From the NCBI RefSeq assembly GCF_001921215.1, contig NZ_MSIF01000022.1, forward strand, positions 1 to 64,000: a DNA stretch of 64,000 nucleotides, read 5' to 3'. Origin of the DNA: Actinophytocola xinjiangensis. GTDB lineage: Bacteria; Actinomycetota; Actinomycetes; Mycobacteriales; Pseudonocardiaceae. The translations under genes and the position numbers were made by a program. Positions 21,133 through 30,070 of this stretch are shown one piece after another (the first letter of the stretch is position 1; each line of letters starts with the position of its first letter). The notes beneath the pieces were generated by a model. The model worked only from the letters and a program-made list of their open reading frames with translations, searched no databases and was not told the origin of the DNA.

Positions 21133-21935
21133 CAGACAACGTCAGGGGCTCGTTGGGCCCGCCGTGGTCTGTCGACCTGCTGGCCGACCTGCATGCCGGC
21201 GCGCTCGACCTCGACGAGTCCGAACGGCTCTGGCCCCAGGTCAACGCCGATCCGGACGCTCGGGCGGTCATCGAGGCCCTGGACTCGGTCCGGGGCGACC
21301 TCGGTGACCTGAGCACGGCCCCGGTCGAGCCGATGCCGGCCCAGTTCGCCGCCGGCCTCGACGCGGCCCTGGCCGCCGAGGCCCAGCGGCACTTCGCCCG
21401 GCCCCAGGCACCGGTCGCGACCGCCCCACCGGCACCACCGACCCCGCCACCGGCACCGGTGATCGACCTGGCCGCCGCCCGCAAGCGGCGCAACCGAATG
21501 GCCGCGTGGGGCGCCGGGGTGCTCACCGCGGCGGCCGCCGCCATCGCGGTCGCCGTCGTCGCCGTGCCGAGCAACTCCACCGACGGCTCCGGCATCGCCG
21601 GGGACGCGCCGAAGAGCACCCAGCAGGACAGCGAAGGGGCGAGCGCCGCGCCGCCGCTCGCGCTCTCCAGCGACAACCTCAACCAGGCGATCCCCCTGCT
21701 CGGCGGCAAGACCGACTACGGCGATCTCCAGGACGAAGCCGGCCTGCGAGCCTGCCTCGACCAGAACGAGATCCCCTCGGCCGGCGTGGCCGGCGTCAGC
21801 CCGGTGACCTTCGACGGCACCGAGGCGGTCGCCGCGCTGTTCGGCGCCGGGGAGACCGGCCAGGCGGGCAAGTTCCGGCTCGTCGTGCTCACCGCCGACT
21901 GCGAGGTACTCGCCCAGTCACAACTGCCCAGCTGA
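21129..21935 (+). CDS. Membrane anti-sigma factor for SigM
   Basis: A 268-residue protein. The cytoplasmic N-terminus ([20 protein letters not shown]) resembles a zinc-less anti-sigma domain. A Pro/Ala-rich linker leads to one membrane helix ([22 protein letters not shown]). An extracytoplasmic domain of about 140 residues follows, holding two Cys in the region [14 protein letters not shown] ... TADCEVL. Its four-base overlap with sigM and its topology match RsmA (Rv3912), which holds SigM at the membrane. The signal is unknown. A 13-bp terminator hairpin follows. Confidence 0.85.
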   Translation: MTDNVRGSLGPPWSVDLLADLHAGALDLDESERLWPQVNADPDARAVIEALDSVRGDLGDLSTAPVEPMPAQFAAGLDAALAAEAQRHFARPQAPVATAPPAPPTPPPAPVIDLAAARKRRNRMAAWGAGVLTAAAAAIAVAVVAVPSNSTDGSGIAGDAPKSTQQDSEGASAAPPLALSSDNLNQAIPLLGGKTDYGDLQDEAGLRACLDQNEIPSAGVAGVSPVTFDGTEAVAALFGAGETGQAGKFRLVVLTADCEVLAQSQLPS

Positions 21936-21943
21936 CGACTCTC

Positions 21944-21986
21944 GCGAGAAGGGCCGTGCGGACACCGTCCGTGCGGCCCTTCTCGC
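21944..21986 (+). terminator. Terminator after sigM-anti-sigma
   Basis: GCGAGAAGGGCCG (21944-21956) pairs perfectly with CGGCCCTTCTCGC (21974-21986), a 13-bp stem with a 17-base loop; no T-run. Confidence 0.75.
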
Positions 21987-22019
21987 AGAGTGGCGTGCTG
22001 GCCGTCACCCGAGTGGGAC

Positions 22020-22046
22020 GGAACAACGGGCCCCTACGATCGTGTT
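22020..22046 (+). promoter_or_regulatory. SigH/SigR-like promoter of trxB-trxA
   Basis: GGAACA (22020-22025), an 18-base spacer and GTT (22044-22046) fit the SigH/SigR consensus GGAAYA-N16-20-GTT, which drives trxB-trxC in Mycobacterium under disulfide stress. A sigma-A-like TACGAT (22035-22040) lies inside the spacer, so basal and stress promoters may overlap. The transcript would have a leader of about 35-40 bases. Confidence 0.65.
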
Positions 22047-22086
22047 GAGCACAGTGCGACGCACTCGCACCGAATCCGGAGGTCTG

Positions 22087-23088
22087 ATGCCCGCCACCGA
22101 ATCCACGCCGGTCCGCGACGTGATCATCATCGGCTCCGGCCCGGCCGGCTACACGGCCGCCGTCTACACCGCCCGCGCCCAGCTCGAACCACTGGTGTTC
22201 GAGGGCACGACCTACGGCGGCGCCCTGATGACGACCACCGAGGTGGAGAACTACCCCGGCTACCGCGACGGGATCATGGGCCCCGACCTGATGGAGCAGA
22301 TGCGCGCCCAGGCCGACCGCTTCGGCGCCGACATCCGCACCGAGGACGTCGAGGACGTCGACCTGTCCGGCCCGGTCAAGTACGTCACCGCCAACGGCGT
22401 GCGGTACGCCGCCAAGGCGGTCATCCTCGCCATGGGCGCCGCTGCCCGCTACCTGCACGTGCCGGGGGAGCAGACGCTGCTCGGGCACGGCGTGTCCGCC
22501 TGCGCGACCTGCGACGGGTTCTTCTTCCGCGACCAGGACATCGCCGTGGTCGGCGGCGGCGACTCGGCGATGGAGGAGGCCACCTTCCTCACCCGCTTCG
22601 CCCGCTCGGTCACGATCATCCACCGCCGCCAGGAGTTCCGCGCCTCGCGGATCATGCTGGAGCGTGCGAAGGCCAACGAGAAGATCCGCTGGCAGTTGGA
22701 CTCCGAGGTCCTGGAGGTGCTCGGCGAGGGCGCGGTCAAGGGCGTGCGCCTGCGCGACACGGTCACCGGCGCGGAGTCCACGCTGGAGGTCACCGGCCTG
22801 TTCATGGCCATCGGCCACGACCCGCGCAGCGCCCTGGTCAAGGGCCAGGTGGCCACCGACGACGAGGGCTACGTGCTGACCCAGGGCCAGACCACCTACA
22901 CCGACGTCGACGGCGTGTTCGCCGCCGGCGACCTGGTCGACCGCACCTACCGGCAGGCGATCACCGCCGCCGGTTCCGGCTGCTCGGCCGCCATCGACGC
23001 CGAGCGCTGGCTCGCGGAGCACGGAGAGTCCAAGGCCCACGAGGCCCCGGAGCTTGTCGGCGGCGGCTACGCCCCGACGCAGAACTGA
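22087..23088 (+). CDS. trxB: Thioredoxin reductase
   Basis: A 333-residue flavoprotein that reduces thioredoxin with NADPH. The FAD-binding motif is [16 protein letters not shown]. The redox-active centre is CATC in [11 protein letters not shown], the NADPH motif is [15 protein letters not shown], and the C-terminal FAD segment is DGVFAAGDL. Length is typical. The ATG at 22087 has CCGGAGG five bases upstream; an in-frame GTG at 22042 would fall inside the promoter. It is followed by trxA after ten bases, and the pair should be one transcript. Confidence 0.96.
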   Translation: MPATESTPVRDVIIIGSGPAGYTAAVYTARAQLEPLVFEGTTYGGALMTTTEVENYPGYRDGIMGPDLMEQMRAQADRFGADIRTEDVEDVDLSGPVKYVTANGVRYAAKAVILAMGAAARYLHVPGEQTLLGHGVSACATCDGFFFRDQDIAVVGGGDSAMEEATFLTRFARSVTIIHRRQEFRASRIMLERAKANEKIRWQLDSEVLEVLGEGAVKGVRLRDTVTGAESTLEVTGLFMAIGHDPRSALVKGQVATDDEGYVLTQGQTTYTDVDGVFAAGDLVDRTYRQAITAAGSGCSAAIDAERWLAEHGESKAHEAPELVGGGYAPTQN

Positions 23089-23098
23089 AGGAGAGACC

Positions 23099-23425
23099 AT
23101 GGCCGGAACCCCCGTCACCGTGACCGACAGCTCGTTCGCCACCGACGTGCTGAACAGCGACAAGCCAGTGCTGGTGGACTTCTGGGCGACCTGGTGCGGT
23201 CCGTGCCGGATGGTCGCCCCGGTGCTGGAGGAGATCGCCAAGGAGCATGACGAGATCACCATCGCCAAGCTCGACGTGGACGCCAACCCGACGGTGGCCC
23301 GCGACTACCAGGTGCTCTCCATCCCCACGCTAATCCTGTTCAAGGGCGGCGAGCCGGTCAAGCAGATCGTCGGCGCGAAGCCGAAGGCGGCGCTGCTCGC
23401 CGACCTCGCCGACTACCTGGGCTGA
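23099..23425 (+). CDS. trxA: Thioredoxin
   Basis: A 108-residue thioredoxin with the active site WCGPC in DFWATWCGPCRMVAPVLEE and the cis-proline loop SIPTL. It reduces protein disulfides and is recharged by the adjacent TrxB. The ATG has GAAGGAGAG upstream. It matches mycobacterial trxC (Rv3914) by position. A 12-bp bulged hairpin follows the gene. Confidence 0.97.
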   Translation: MAGTPVTVTDSSFATDVLNSDKPVLVDFWATWCGPCRMVAPVLEEIAKEHDEITIAKLDVDANPTVARDYQVLSIPTLILFKGGEPVKQIVGAKPKAALLADLADYLG

Positions 23426-23434
23426 CCGGGCAAC

Positions 23435-23480
23435 CCGACACCCGGGTCGGACCGTCCTTCGGCTGGGCCCGGGGTGTCGG
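23435..23480 (+). terminator. Terminator after trxA
   Basis: CCGACACCC with GGG (23435-23446) pairs with CCC, one bulged G and GGGTGTCGG (23468-23480). The stem is twelve bp with a single bulge and a loop of about 21 bases. Confidence 0.7.
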
Positions 23481-23619
23481 CGGTCACCGGTCATGCTCAC
23501 GACGTGACCCTCCGCGCCGGACTCAGATTGGCAGGGCACAATGGTTTGGCAGATGTCCTGCTGCCGTAGACGTCATTCGCACCGGCTCGACGCCGGTGCC
23601 CGACCCGAGCGAGGGGTGC

Positions 23620-24768
23620 ATGCGGGTACTCCGCCGCGGTGATGTTGGTCCGACCGTTGCCGAGGTTCGTGAGATGCTCGCCGGGTTCGGGCTGCTGCCG
23701 ACGAACCCGCCGCCCAACGGCTCGGTCGAGATGTTCGACGAGCTGGTGGAGCACGCGGTCCGCACCTTCCAGCAGCAGCGGGGGCTGATCACCGACGGTG
23801 TGGTCGGCCCCGCCACCTACCGCGCCATGCGCGACGCCACCTACCAGCTGGGCGCCCGCCCGCTGGCCTACCTGGTCTCCGCCCCGGTCTCCGGCGACGA
23901 CGTGACCGCCCTGCAGGAGCGCCTGTTGGAGCTCGGCTACGACGCCGGGCGGCCCAACGGCGTGTTCGCCTCCCAGACCGAGGGCGCGCTGCGCAACTTC
24001 CAGCGTGACTACGGCCTGACCGTGGACGGCATCTGCGGCGCGGAGACGATCCGCGCGCTGCGTCAGCTGTCGCCGCGCGCGCGGGGCGGGTCGCCGGTGC
24101 TGCTGCGTGAGCAGGAGCGGGTGCGCAAGGCCGGCCCGAGGCTGCGCGGCAAGCGGATCGTGGTCGACCCCGGCCACGGCGGCGCCGACGGCGGCGTGTC
24201 GGTCGCCGGGATCCGCGAGGCCGACCTGATGTGGGACCTGGCCCGCCGGCTGGAGGGCCGGATGGTCGCCACCGGCATGCAGGCGCTGCTGTCCCGGGGC
24301 CGCGACCAGTGCCCGTCGGACGCCGACCGGGCCCAGTTCGCCAACGAGGTCGGCGCCGACCTGTTCCTGTCGCTGCACTCCGACGGCAACTCCTCGGCGC
24401 ACGCCCAGGGCGTCGCGAGCTTCCACTTCGGCACGGCCACCGGCAACACCTCGACCATCGGGGAGACGCTGGCCGGGTTCGTGCAGCGGGAGCTGGTGGT
24501 GCGTACCGGCCTGCGTGACTGCCGCAGCCACCCCAAGACGTGGGACCCGCTGCGGTTGACCCGCTGCCCGGCGATCCGCCTGGAGATCGGCTACCTGACC
24601 AACGCCGAGGACCGGTCCCGGCTGTCGGACCCGTCGTTCCGGGACGTGGTGGCCGAGGGCATCGTGGTCGCGGTCAAGCGGCTCTACCTGCTCGGCGAGA
24701 ACGACCAGCCGACCGGCACGTTCACCTTCGCCGACGTTCTGCGCCACGAGCTGGCGAAAGCCGAGTAG
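23620..24768 (+). CDS. cwlM: CwlM-type peptidoglycan-binding/amidase-fold regulator
   Basis: A 382-residue protein without a signal peptide. Two N-terminal peptidoglycan-binding repeats (FDELVEHAVRTFQQQRGLIT and TEGALRNFQRDYGLTVDGIC) precede an amidase_3 domain (KRIVVDPGHGGADGG). In Mycobacterium CwlM is cytoplasmic and, once phosphorylated by PknB, activates MurA and interacts with MurJ; both the kinase and murJ are in this window. The C-terminal tail NDQPTGTFTFADVL holds the threonine cluster typical of CwlM. Candidate zinc ligands appear intact here (His in DPGHGG, Glu in READ, His in SLHSDG, Glu in LEIGYL). The ATG follows GAGGGG by five bases; an upstream GTG at 23596 is the alternative. 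Confidence 0.92.
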   Translation: MRVLRRGDVGPTVAEVREMLAGFGLLPTNPPPNGSVEMFDELVEHAVRTFQQQRGLITDGVVGPATYRAMRDATYQLGARPLAYLVSAPVSGDDVTALQERLLELGYDAGRPNGVFASQTEGALRNFQRDYGLTVDGICGAETIRALRQLSPRARGGSPVLLREQERVRKAGPRLRGKRIVVDPGHGGADGGVSVAGIREADLMWDLARRLEGRMVATGMQALLSRGRDQCPSDADRAQFANEVGADLFLSLHSDGNSSAHAQGVASFHFGTATGNTSTIGETLAGFVQRELVVRTGLRDCRSHPKTWDPLRLTRCPAIRLEIGYLTNAEDRSRLSDPSFRDVVAEGIVVAVKRLYLLGENDQPTGTFTFADVLRHELAKAE

Positions 24769-24776
24769 CCCACACC

Positions 24777-24810
24777 CTGTCCACAGGCTGGGGGTACCGC
24801 CTGTGGACAA
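24777..24810. repeat. Inverted DnaA-box pair / hairpin between cwlM and GNAT gene
   Basis: TGTCCACAGG and CCTGTGGACA form a perfect ten-bp inverted repeat (24778-24787 and 24799-24808). The right arm contains an exact TTGTCCACA on the minus strand (24802-24810), and the left arm has one mismatch (CTGTCCACA, 24777-24785). It could be a bidirectional terminator between convergent genes, a DnaA-binding pair, or both. Confidence 0.55.
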
Positions 24811-24834
24811 CTTCCGTCGGGCGGGTGGCGCGCC

Positions 24835-25470
24835 TCAGCGCTGGAGTGCCGGGCTGGGGTTCGCCGTGGTGACCGTAACGGTGCCCAGGAGCCTCTCCAG
24901 CGCCGCCTCGACGTCTTCCTTCCATCCCAGTGCCGAACGCAGCTCCAGGCGCAGACGGGGCCAACGAGGGTGCTGTCGGACGGTCTTGAATCCGACGGAC
25001 AGGAAGAAGTCGGCCGGCAGGACGCAGGTCGGCTCCTCGTCGAGGGACTGGGCGTCGCCGAACGCCTCGACGGCCTTCACGCCCCGGCGGGTCAGGTCCT
25101 TGGCCACCGCCTGCACCAGCATCCGGCCCAGCCCGCCGCCCCGGAACTCCGGCAGCACGTGGAAGCCGGTGAGCAGGACCGCGTCCGGACTGGGCGGCGA
25201 GGTCGGGAAGGCCGAGGCGCGGGGGACCGCGTTCGGCGGGGCGTAGAGCGCGAAGCCCACCGGCAGCTTGTCGCTGTAGACGATGCGCCCGCACGACCCC
25301 CACTCGAGGAGCACGCTGGAGACCCAGGCCTCCTTCTCCAGGTCGGCCGTGCCGAACTCGTCCGCCTGCTCCCGCAGGTGGGGGGCGACCTCCCAGAACA
25401 CACACTTGCGTGAGTGCTTGGGAAGGTCCTCGAGGTTGTCCAGCGTGACGCCCGTGACGCGTCGCGACAC
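24835..25470 (-). CDS. GNAT family N-acetyltransferase (Rv3916c-like)
   Basis: A 211-residue protein. The acetyl-CoA-binding segment FHVLPEFRGGGLGRMLVQAV fits the GNAT motif A (R-G-x-G-x-G/A variant). The front of the protein (CVFWEVAPHLREQADEFGTA) is conserved at this locus in actinobacteria. The substrate is unknown. The GTG at 25470 has GGGAGGT six bases upstream; a longer frame exists but lacks support. It is convergent with cwlM and divergent from the aminotransferase gene. Confidence 0.82.
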   Translation of the reverse strand: MSRRVTGVTLDNLEDLPKHSRKCVFWEVAPHLREQADEFGTADLEKEAWVSSVLLEWGSCGRIVYSDKLPVGFALYAPPNAVPRASAFPTSPPSPDAVLLTGFHVLPEFRGGGLGRMLVQAVAKDLTRRGVKAVEAFGDAQSLDEEPTCVLPADFFLSVGFKTVRQHPRWPRLRLELRSALGWKEDVEAALERLLGTVTVTTANPSPALQR

Positions 25471-25564
25471 CTGACCTCCCCTGCCGTGTTGCGCGTACCC
25501 GATCGTCAGGATAAGCCCCGGGAGGGGCGCGCGGAAACCACGAGGTGCCGACAACGGCGGCGGT

Positions 25565-25570
25565 TACACT
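25565..25570 (+). promoter_or_regulatory. -10 element (TACACT) of the aminotransferase gene
   Basis: TACACT precedes the ATG by 37 bases; the leader carries a GGAG ribosome-binding site, so this gene is not leaderless. Confidence 0.45.
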
Positions 25571-25607
25571 CGATCGATCTACCTGCCCCATCCGCGCTGG
25601 AGCCAGC

Positions 25608-26921
25608 ATGACCTCGGTGCAACCACCGGACAGAACCAGCCGAAGCCTCGACCCGCACCTGAGCCGATATGCCGCCCGAGCAGCCGGAATGACGGCCTCG
25701 GAGGTACGGGCGCTGTTCGCGGTGGCCAGCCGGCCGGAGGTCGTCTCGCTCGCCGGGGGCATGCCCAACCTCACCGCGCTGCCGCTGGACTCGCTGTCGG
25801 CCGAGGTGGCCGGGCTGATCAGCGCCGACGGGCTGGTCGCGTTGCAGTACGGGTCGGCCCACGGCCTGCCTGAGCTGCGGGACCAGATCTGCGAGGTGAT
25901 GGCGCTGGAGGAGATCAGCGCCCATCCGGACGACGTGGTGGTGACCGTCGGCTCACAGATGGCGCTGGACATGGTGACCAGGATCTTCTGTGATCCCGGT
26001 GACGTCGTGCTGGCCGAGGGCCCGTCCTACGTCGGCGCGCTGGGCACCTTCGCCGCCTACCAGGCCGACGTGGTGCACGTCGCCATGGACGACGACGGCC
26101 TGGTCCCCGAGGCGCTGCGGGAGGCGCTGGCGGCGACCAGGGCGGCCGGGCGCCGGGTGAAGTTCCTGTACACGATCCCGAACTTCCACAACCCCGCCGG
26201 CGTGACGATGAGCGTGCCGCGCCGGGCCGAGGTCCTGGAGATCTGCGCGGCCAACGACGTGCTGGTGGTCGAGGACAACCCGTACGGCCTGCTGGGCTTC
26301 GACGGGCAGACCTACCCGGCGCTGCGCTCGCTGGACCCGGACAACGTGGTCTACCTCGGCTCGTTCTCCAAGACGTTCGCCGCCGGGCTGCGGGTCGGCT
26401 GGGCGCTGGCGCCGCACGCGGTGCGCGAGAAGCTGATGCTGGCCGCGGAGTCGGCGACGCTGTGCCCGCCGACGCTCAACCAGATGATCGTCTCCCGCTA
26501 CCTGGCGACCCACGACTGGAAGGGCCAGGTCAAATCGTTCCAGCAGACCTACCGGGAGCGGCGTGACGCGCTGCTCTCGGCGCTGGAGCAGTACCTGCCG
26601 GCGGGGTGCACGTGGACCGTGCCGGCCGGCGGGTTCTTCGTCTGGCTGACCGTGCCCGAGGGCGTGGACACCAAGGCGATGCTGCCCAGGGCGGTCACCG
26701 CGCGGGTGGCCTACGTCTCCGGGACCGGGTTCTACGCCGACGGGCTGGGCAGCCGGCAGATGCGGCTGTCGTTCTGCTACCCGACGCCCGAGCGGATCAT
26801 CGAGGGCGTCCGCCGCCTGGCGGCCGTGCTGTCCGACGAGCTGGAGCTGGCGCGGACCTTCGGCCCGGTCACCCGCCGCCCGGGGTCGGGCCCCCAGGTG
26901 CCCGCGCCGGACACCGCGTAA
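25608..26921 (+). CDS. PLP-dependent aminotransferase, class I/II
   Basis: A 437-residue aminotransferase of the MocR-like/2-aminoadipate (AspC fold I) group, without the GntR DNA-binding domain. Visible features are LAGGMPN near the N-terminus, the YGSAHGLPELRDQI turn, the Asn-Pro motif IPNFHNPAGVTM, VVEDNPYG, and the PLP lysine in SFSKTFAAGLRVGW. It transfers amino groups between an amino acid and a 2-oxo acid; exact substrates cannot be told. The ATG at 25608 has GGAG upstream. A D-Ala-D-Ala-ligase-like gene follows 47 bases later on the same strand, suggesting a linked role in cell-wall or dipeptide amino acids (inference). Confidence 0.85.
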   Translation: MTSVQPPDRTSRSLDPHLSRYAARAAGMTASEVRALFAVASRPEVVSLAGGMPNLTALPLDSLSAEVAGLISADGLVALQYGSAHGLPELRDQICEVMALEEISAHPDDVVVTVGSQMALDMVTRIFCDPGDVVLAEGPSYVGALGTFAAYQADVVHVAMDDDGLVPEALREALAATRAAGRRVKFLYTIPNFHNPAGVTMSVPRRAEVLEICAANDVLVVEDNPYGLLGFDGQTYPALRSLDPDNVVYLGSFSKTFAAGLRVGWALAPHAVREKLMLAAESATLCPPTLNQMIVSRYLATHDWKGQVKSFQQTYRERRDALLSALEQYLPAGCTWTVPAGGFFVWLTVPEGVDTKAMLPRAVTARVAYVSGTGFYADGLGSRQMRLSFCYPTPERIIEGVRRLAAVLSDELELARTFGPVTRRPGSGPQVPAPDTA

Positions 26922-26968
26922 CTTCCTTGCCGGTCAAGGAAGTGTCCCGGTCGTTGGAGGAGTGTCTC

Positions 26969-27943
26969 GTGTCCGATCGTTGTGTCGTCGTGCTCTCGGG
27001 CGGGCTCTCCCACGAACGGGACGTCTCGCTGCGCTCCGGGCGGCGGCTGTCGGCCGCGCTGCGCTCGGCCGACGTCATGGTGGAGGAGTGGGACGCCGAC
27101 TCGGCGCTGCTGTCGCGGCTGCGTGAGCACCGCCCGGACGCGGTGGTGATCGCGCTGCACGGCGCGGAGGGCGAGGGCGGGTCCATCCAGACGGTGCTGG
27201 AGATGTTGGACGTCCCGTTCGTCGGCGCGGACTCGCACGCGTGCCGGCGGGCGTGGGACAAGCCGACCGCGAAGACCGAGCTGGCGCGGGCGGGCCTGGC
27301 GACGCCGGACTGGGTGGTGCTGCCGCACAGTACGTTCCGCGAGTTGGGGGCGCGCCCGGTGCTGGACGCGATGGTGGACCGGCTGGGGCTGCCGATGATG
27401 CTCAAGCCGGAGCAGGGTGGTTCGGCGCTGGGCGCCCAGGTGGTGCGTGAGGCCGCGGAGCTGCCGGCGGCCATGGTGGCGTGTCTGGCCTACGGCGAGA
27501 CGGTGATGGCCGAGCGGTACGTCGAGGGCGTCGAGGTGGCGGTGACGGTCGTCGACGGGCCGGGCGGGCCGGCGGCGCTGCCGGCGGTGGAGATCGATCC
27601 GTCAACCGGGGTCTACGACTACACCGCGCGCTACACCGCCGGGTTGACGACCTTCCACACCCCGGCGCGGCTGGACGCTCGATCGGCGGCGGCGGTCGCC
27701 GAGGTGGCGGTGGCGGCGCACCGGCTGCTCGGGTTGCGCGACGTGTCCCGCACCGACGCGATCGTGGCGGCCGACGGGACGGTCCACTTCCTTGAGGTGA
27801 ACTCCTCGCCCGGGCTGACCGAGACCTCGCTGTTGCCGATGGCGGCGGAGGCCGGCGGGCGGTCGCTCGCGGACATCTACACCGGTCTGATCGAGCGGGC
27901 GGTGGCCCGGGCGAACCCGGTCACCGCCCCGCACAATCCGTAG
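26969..27943 (+). CDS. D-alanine--D-alanine ligase-like ATP-grasp protein
   Basis: A 324-residue ATP-grasp ligase. The N-terminal domain has VVVLSGGLSHERDVSLRSG and HGAEGEGGSIQTVLEMLDVP. ATP-binding lysines lie in PMMLKPEQGGSALGAQVV. The omega-loop reads GVYDYTARYTAGLTTFHTP, and the metal-binding end FLEVNSSPGLTETSLLP has the Glu and Asn ligands. All core motifs of Ddl are present. It is not beside murF, so it may be a second or specialised ligase. GTG at 26969 with GGAGGAG seven bases upstream. The 54 bases to convergent parB hold only a short CGTCAC/GTGACG stem. Confidence 0.85.
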   Translation: MSDRCVVVLSGGLSHERDVSLRSGRRLSAALRSADVMVEEWDADSALLSRLREHRPDAVVIALHGAEGEGGSIQTVLEMLDVPFVGADSHACRRAWDKPTAKTELARAGLATPDWVVLPHSTFRELGARPVLDAMVDRLGLPMMLKPEQGGSALGAQVVREAAELPAAMVACLAYGETVMAERYVEGVEVAVTVVDGPGGPAALPAVEIDPSTGVYDYTARYTAGLTTFHTPARLDARSAAAVAEVAVAAHRLLGLRDVSRTDAIVAADGTVHFLEVNSSPGLTETSLLPMAAEAGGRSLADIYTGLIERAVARANPVTAPHNP

Positions 27944-27997
27944 CCGATCGGGCACTTCTGGTCATCGTCACCGTGACGTTAGTACCCGGGGTGATCC

Positions 27998-28987
27998 CTA
28001 GTCGGAATTCAATGTCCGATTTGCCCCGTTTTTGGCCATCAGATCGACGATCCGCTCCAGATCGTCCACCGAGCCGAACTCGACCACGATCTTGCCCTTC
28101 CGGCGGCCGAGTTCGACCTTCACCCGGGTATCGAACGTGTTCGAGAGCCGGTCCGCGACGTCCTGCAGACCCGGCGCCTGCATCGGCCGGCGCGGCGCCG
28201 CCTTCGGCTTGGGCGGCGCCTGGCTCTTCAGCAGGGTCACCGCCTCCTCGGTGGCCCGCACCGACAACCCCTCGGCCACGATCCGCGCCGCCAGCTCCTC
28301 CTGGGTGCCCGCGTCCTCCAGACCGAGCAGCGCCCGCGCGTGCCCGGAGGACAGCACCCCGGCGGCGACCCGACGCTGCACGGGGAGAGGAAGCTTCAGC
28401 AGCCGGATCGTGTTCGTGATGGCCGGCCGGCTGCGACCGATCCGCGCGGCCAGCTCGTCGTGCGTCACGGCGAACTCGTCGAGCAGCTGCTGGTAGGCCG
28501 CCGCCTCCTCCAGCGGGTTGAGCTGGACCCGGTGGATGTTCTCCAGCAACGCGTCGCGCAGCATCGCGTCGTCGGCCGTCTGCCGGACGATGGCCGGGAT
28601 CGCGGCCATCTCCGCGCGCTGGGCGGCCCGCAGCCGGCGCTCGCCCATGACGAGCTCGTACCGGTCGCCGCCGAGCTCCCGCACCACGATCGGCTGCATG
28701 AGGCCGAACTCGCGGATCGAGTGCTCCAGCTCGGCCAGCGCCTCCTCGTCGAAGACCTGCCGCGGCTGCTTCGGGTTGGCCTGGATCGACCCCGTCGGGA
28801 TCTCCCGGTAGACGGCCCCGGCCACCGAGCCGCTCGGCGGCGCCGGAGCGGCCGGGCCGCCCCTGGCCGCTGCCGCCGGTCGGGCGGACGGTGCCGGTAG
28901 CTTCACCGCGCCGTCGGTGCCGCCAGCCGGTCCCTGTGGAATCAGTGCGGCGAGGCCGCGACCCAGCCCACCCTTGCGTTCACTCAT
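27998..28987 (-). CDS. parB: Chromosome-partitioning protein ParB
   Basis: A 329-residue ParB/Spo0J protein. The N-terminus [17 protein letters not shown] is characteristic. The CTPase domain contains [20 protein letters not shown] and the GERRLRAAQ motif, followed by the helix-turn-helix ([20 protein letters not shown]) and a C-terminal dimerisation domain. It binds parS (two sites lie within 2.9 kb) and spreads by CTP-dependent clamping. ATG 11 bases after the parA stop; one operon. Confidence 0.97.
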   Translation of the reverse strand: MSERKGGLGRGLAALIPQGPAGGTDGAVKLPAPSARPAAAARGGPAAPAPPSGSVAGAVYREIPTGSIQANPKQPRQVFDEEALAELEHSIREFGLMQPIVVRELGGDRYELVMGERRLRAAQRAEMAAIPAIVRQTADDAMLRDALLENIHRVQLNPLEEAAAYQQLLDEFAVTHDELAARIGRSRPAITNTIRLLKLPLPVQRRVAAGVLSSGHARALLGLEDAGTQEELAARIVAEGLSVRATEEAVTLLKSQAPPKPKAAPRRPMQAPGLQDVADRLSNTFDTRVKVELGRRKGKIVVEFGSVDDLERIVDLMAKNGANRTLNSD

Positions 28988-28998
28988 GTTGCTGCTCT

Positions 28999-29964
28999 CT
29001 ACTCCCCGCCGAACCCGCGCTCGGCCATTTCCCGAGCAGCGTCAAGGTAACTCATCGAGCCCCGGGAACCCGGGTCATACGCCAGCACGGTCTGTCCGAA
29101 GCCGGGTGCCTCGGACACCTTCACGCTACGGGGGATGACCGTGCGCAGCACGGTGTCGCCGAAGTGCTTGCGGACCTCGGCGGTCACCTGGTCGGCGAGC
29201 TTGGTGCGACCGTCGTACATCGTCAGCAGGATGGTCGACACCTGAAGGTTGGGGTTCAGGTGGTTCTGCACCAGCTCGATGTTGCGCAGGAGCTGGGACA
29301 GCCCCTCCAGCGCGTAGTACTCACACTGGATCGGGATCAGCACCTCCTCGGCGGCCACCATCGCGTTGATGGTGAGCAGGCCGAGCGAGGGCGGGCAGTC
29401 GATGAAGACGTAGTCCGGGTTCAGCTGGTCGAACGCGCCGGTGGGCAGCGCCTCCTTGAGCCGCGACTCCCGGCCCTCCATACCGACCAGCTCGATCTCC
29501 GCGCCGGCCAGGTCGATGGTCGCCGGGACGCAGTAGAGGTTGTCCGACTGGTCGCTCACGGCGGCGGCGTCGGCCAGCGACACCTCACCGAGGAGGACCT
29601 CGTAGATGGAGGGGACGCCGGAGCGGTGGTCGACACCGAGGGCGGTGCTGGCGTTGCCCTGCGGGTCGAGGTCGATCACGAGCACCTTGAGCCCGTGCAT
29701 GGCGAGCGCGGCGGCCAGGTTGACCGTGCTGGTCGTCTTGCCGACGCCGCCCTTCTGGTTGGCCACCGTCATCACGCGGCGGCGGGCGGGTCGGGGGAGG
29801 TTCGTCTTGGGATGGAGCATTCGCGTTGCCCGTGCCGCTTCCTCCGCGATGGGCGTCCATCCGGACACCGCCGCCGCGGCTTCGACGTTCTCGTGCATGA
29901 CCGCTTCTGAGCGCTGCTGGTGCCGTCCACCTCGCGAGCGCGGTTCGCTGGCTAGTTCACTCAC
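28999..29964 (-). CDS. parA: Chromosome-partitioning ATPase ParA (Soj)
   Basis: A 321-residue deviant-Walker ATPase that moves ParB-parS complexes. The deviant Walker A is [20 protein letters not shown] and Walker B is [12 protein letters not shown]. The first 60 residues are a long variable extension typical of actinobacterial ParA. GTG at 29964 with GGAGG six bases upstream. A parS site lies 30 bases upstream of the start, so ParB could also autoregulate the operon. Confidence 0.97.
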   Translation of the reverse strand: MSELASEPRSRGGRHQQRSEAVMHENVEAAAAVSGWTPIAEEAARATRMLHPKTNLPRPARRRVMTVANQKGGVGKTTSTVNLAAALAMHGLKVLVIDLDPQGNASTALGVDHRSGVPSIYEVLLGEVSLADAAAVSDQSDNLYCVPATIDLAGAEIELVGMEGRESRLKEALPTGAFDQLNPDYVFIDCPPSLGLLTINAMVAAEEVLIPIQCEYYALEGLSQLLRNIELVQNHLNPNLQVSTILLTMYDGRTKLADQVTAEVRKHFGDTVLRTVIPRSVKVSEAPGFGQTVLAYDPGSRGSMSYLDAAREMAERGFGGE

Positions 29965-29994
29965 GACTGTCCTCCGCCGGCTCGACGTAGCCGC

Positions 29995-30010
29995 AGTTTC
30001 ACGTGAAACA
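29995..30010. promoter_or_regulatory. parS site 1
   Basis: AGTTTCACGTGAAACA matches the 16-base parS consensus TGTTTCACGTGAAACA at 15 positions. It lies between parA and rsmG. Confidence 0.93.
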
Positions 30011-30070
30011 TGGTCGCTCCGATCGTTGGGTTAGCGGGCCCCTGCCGGCCATCGACGCCGGCTCGGGCCG

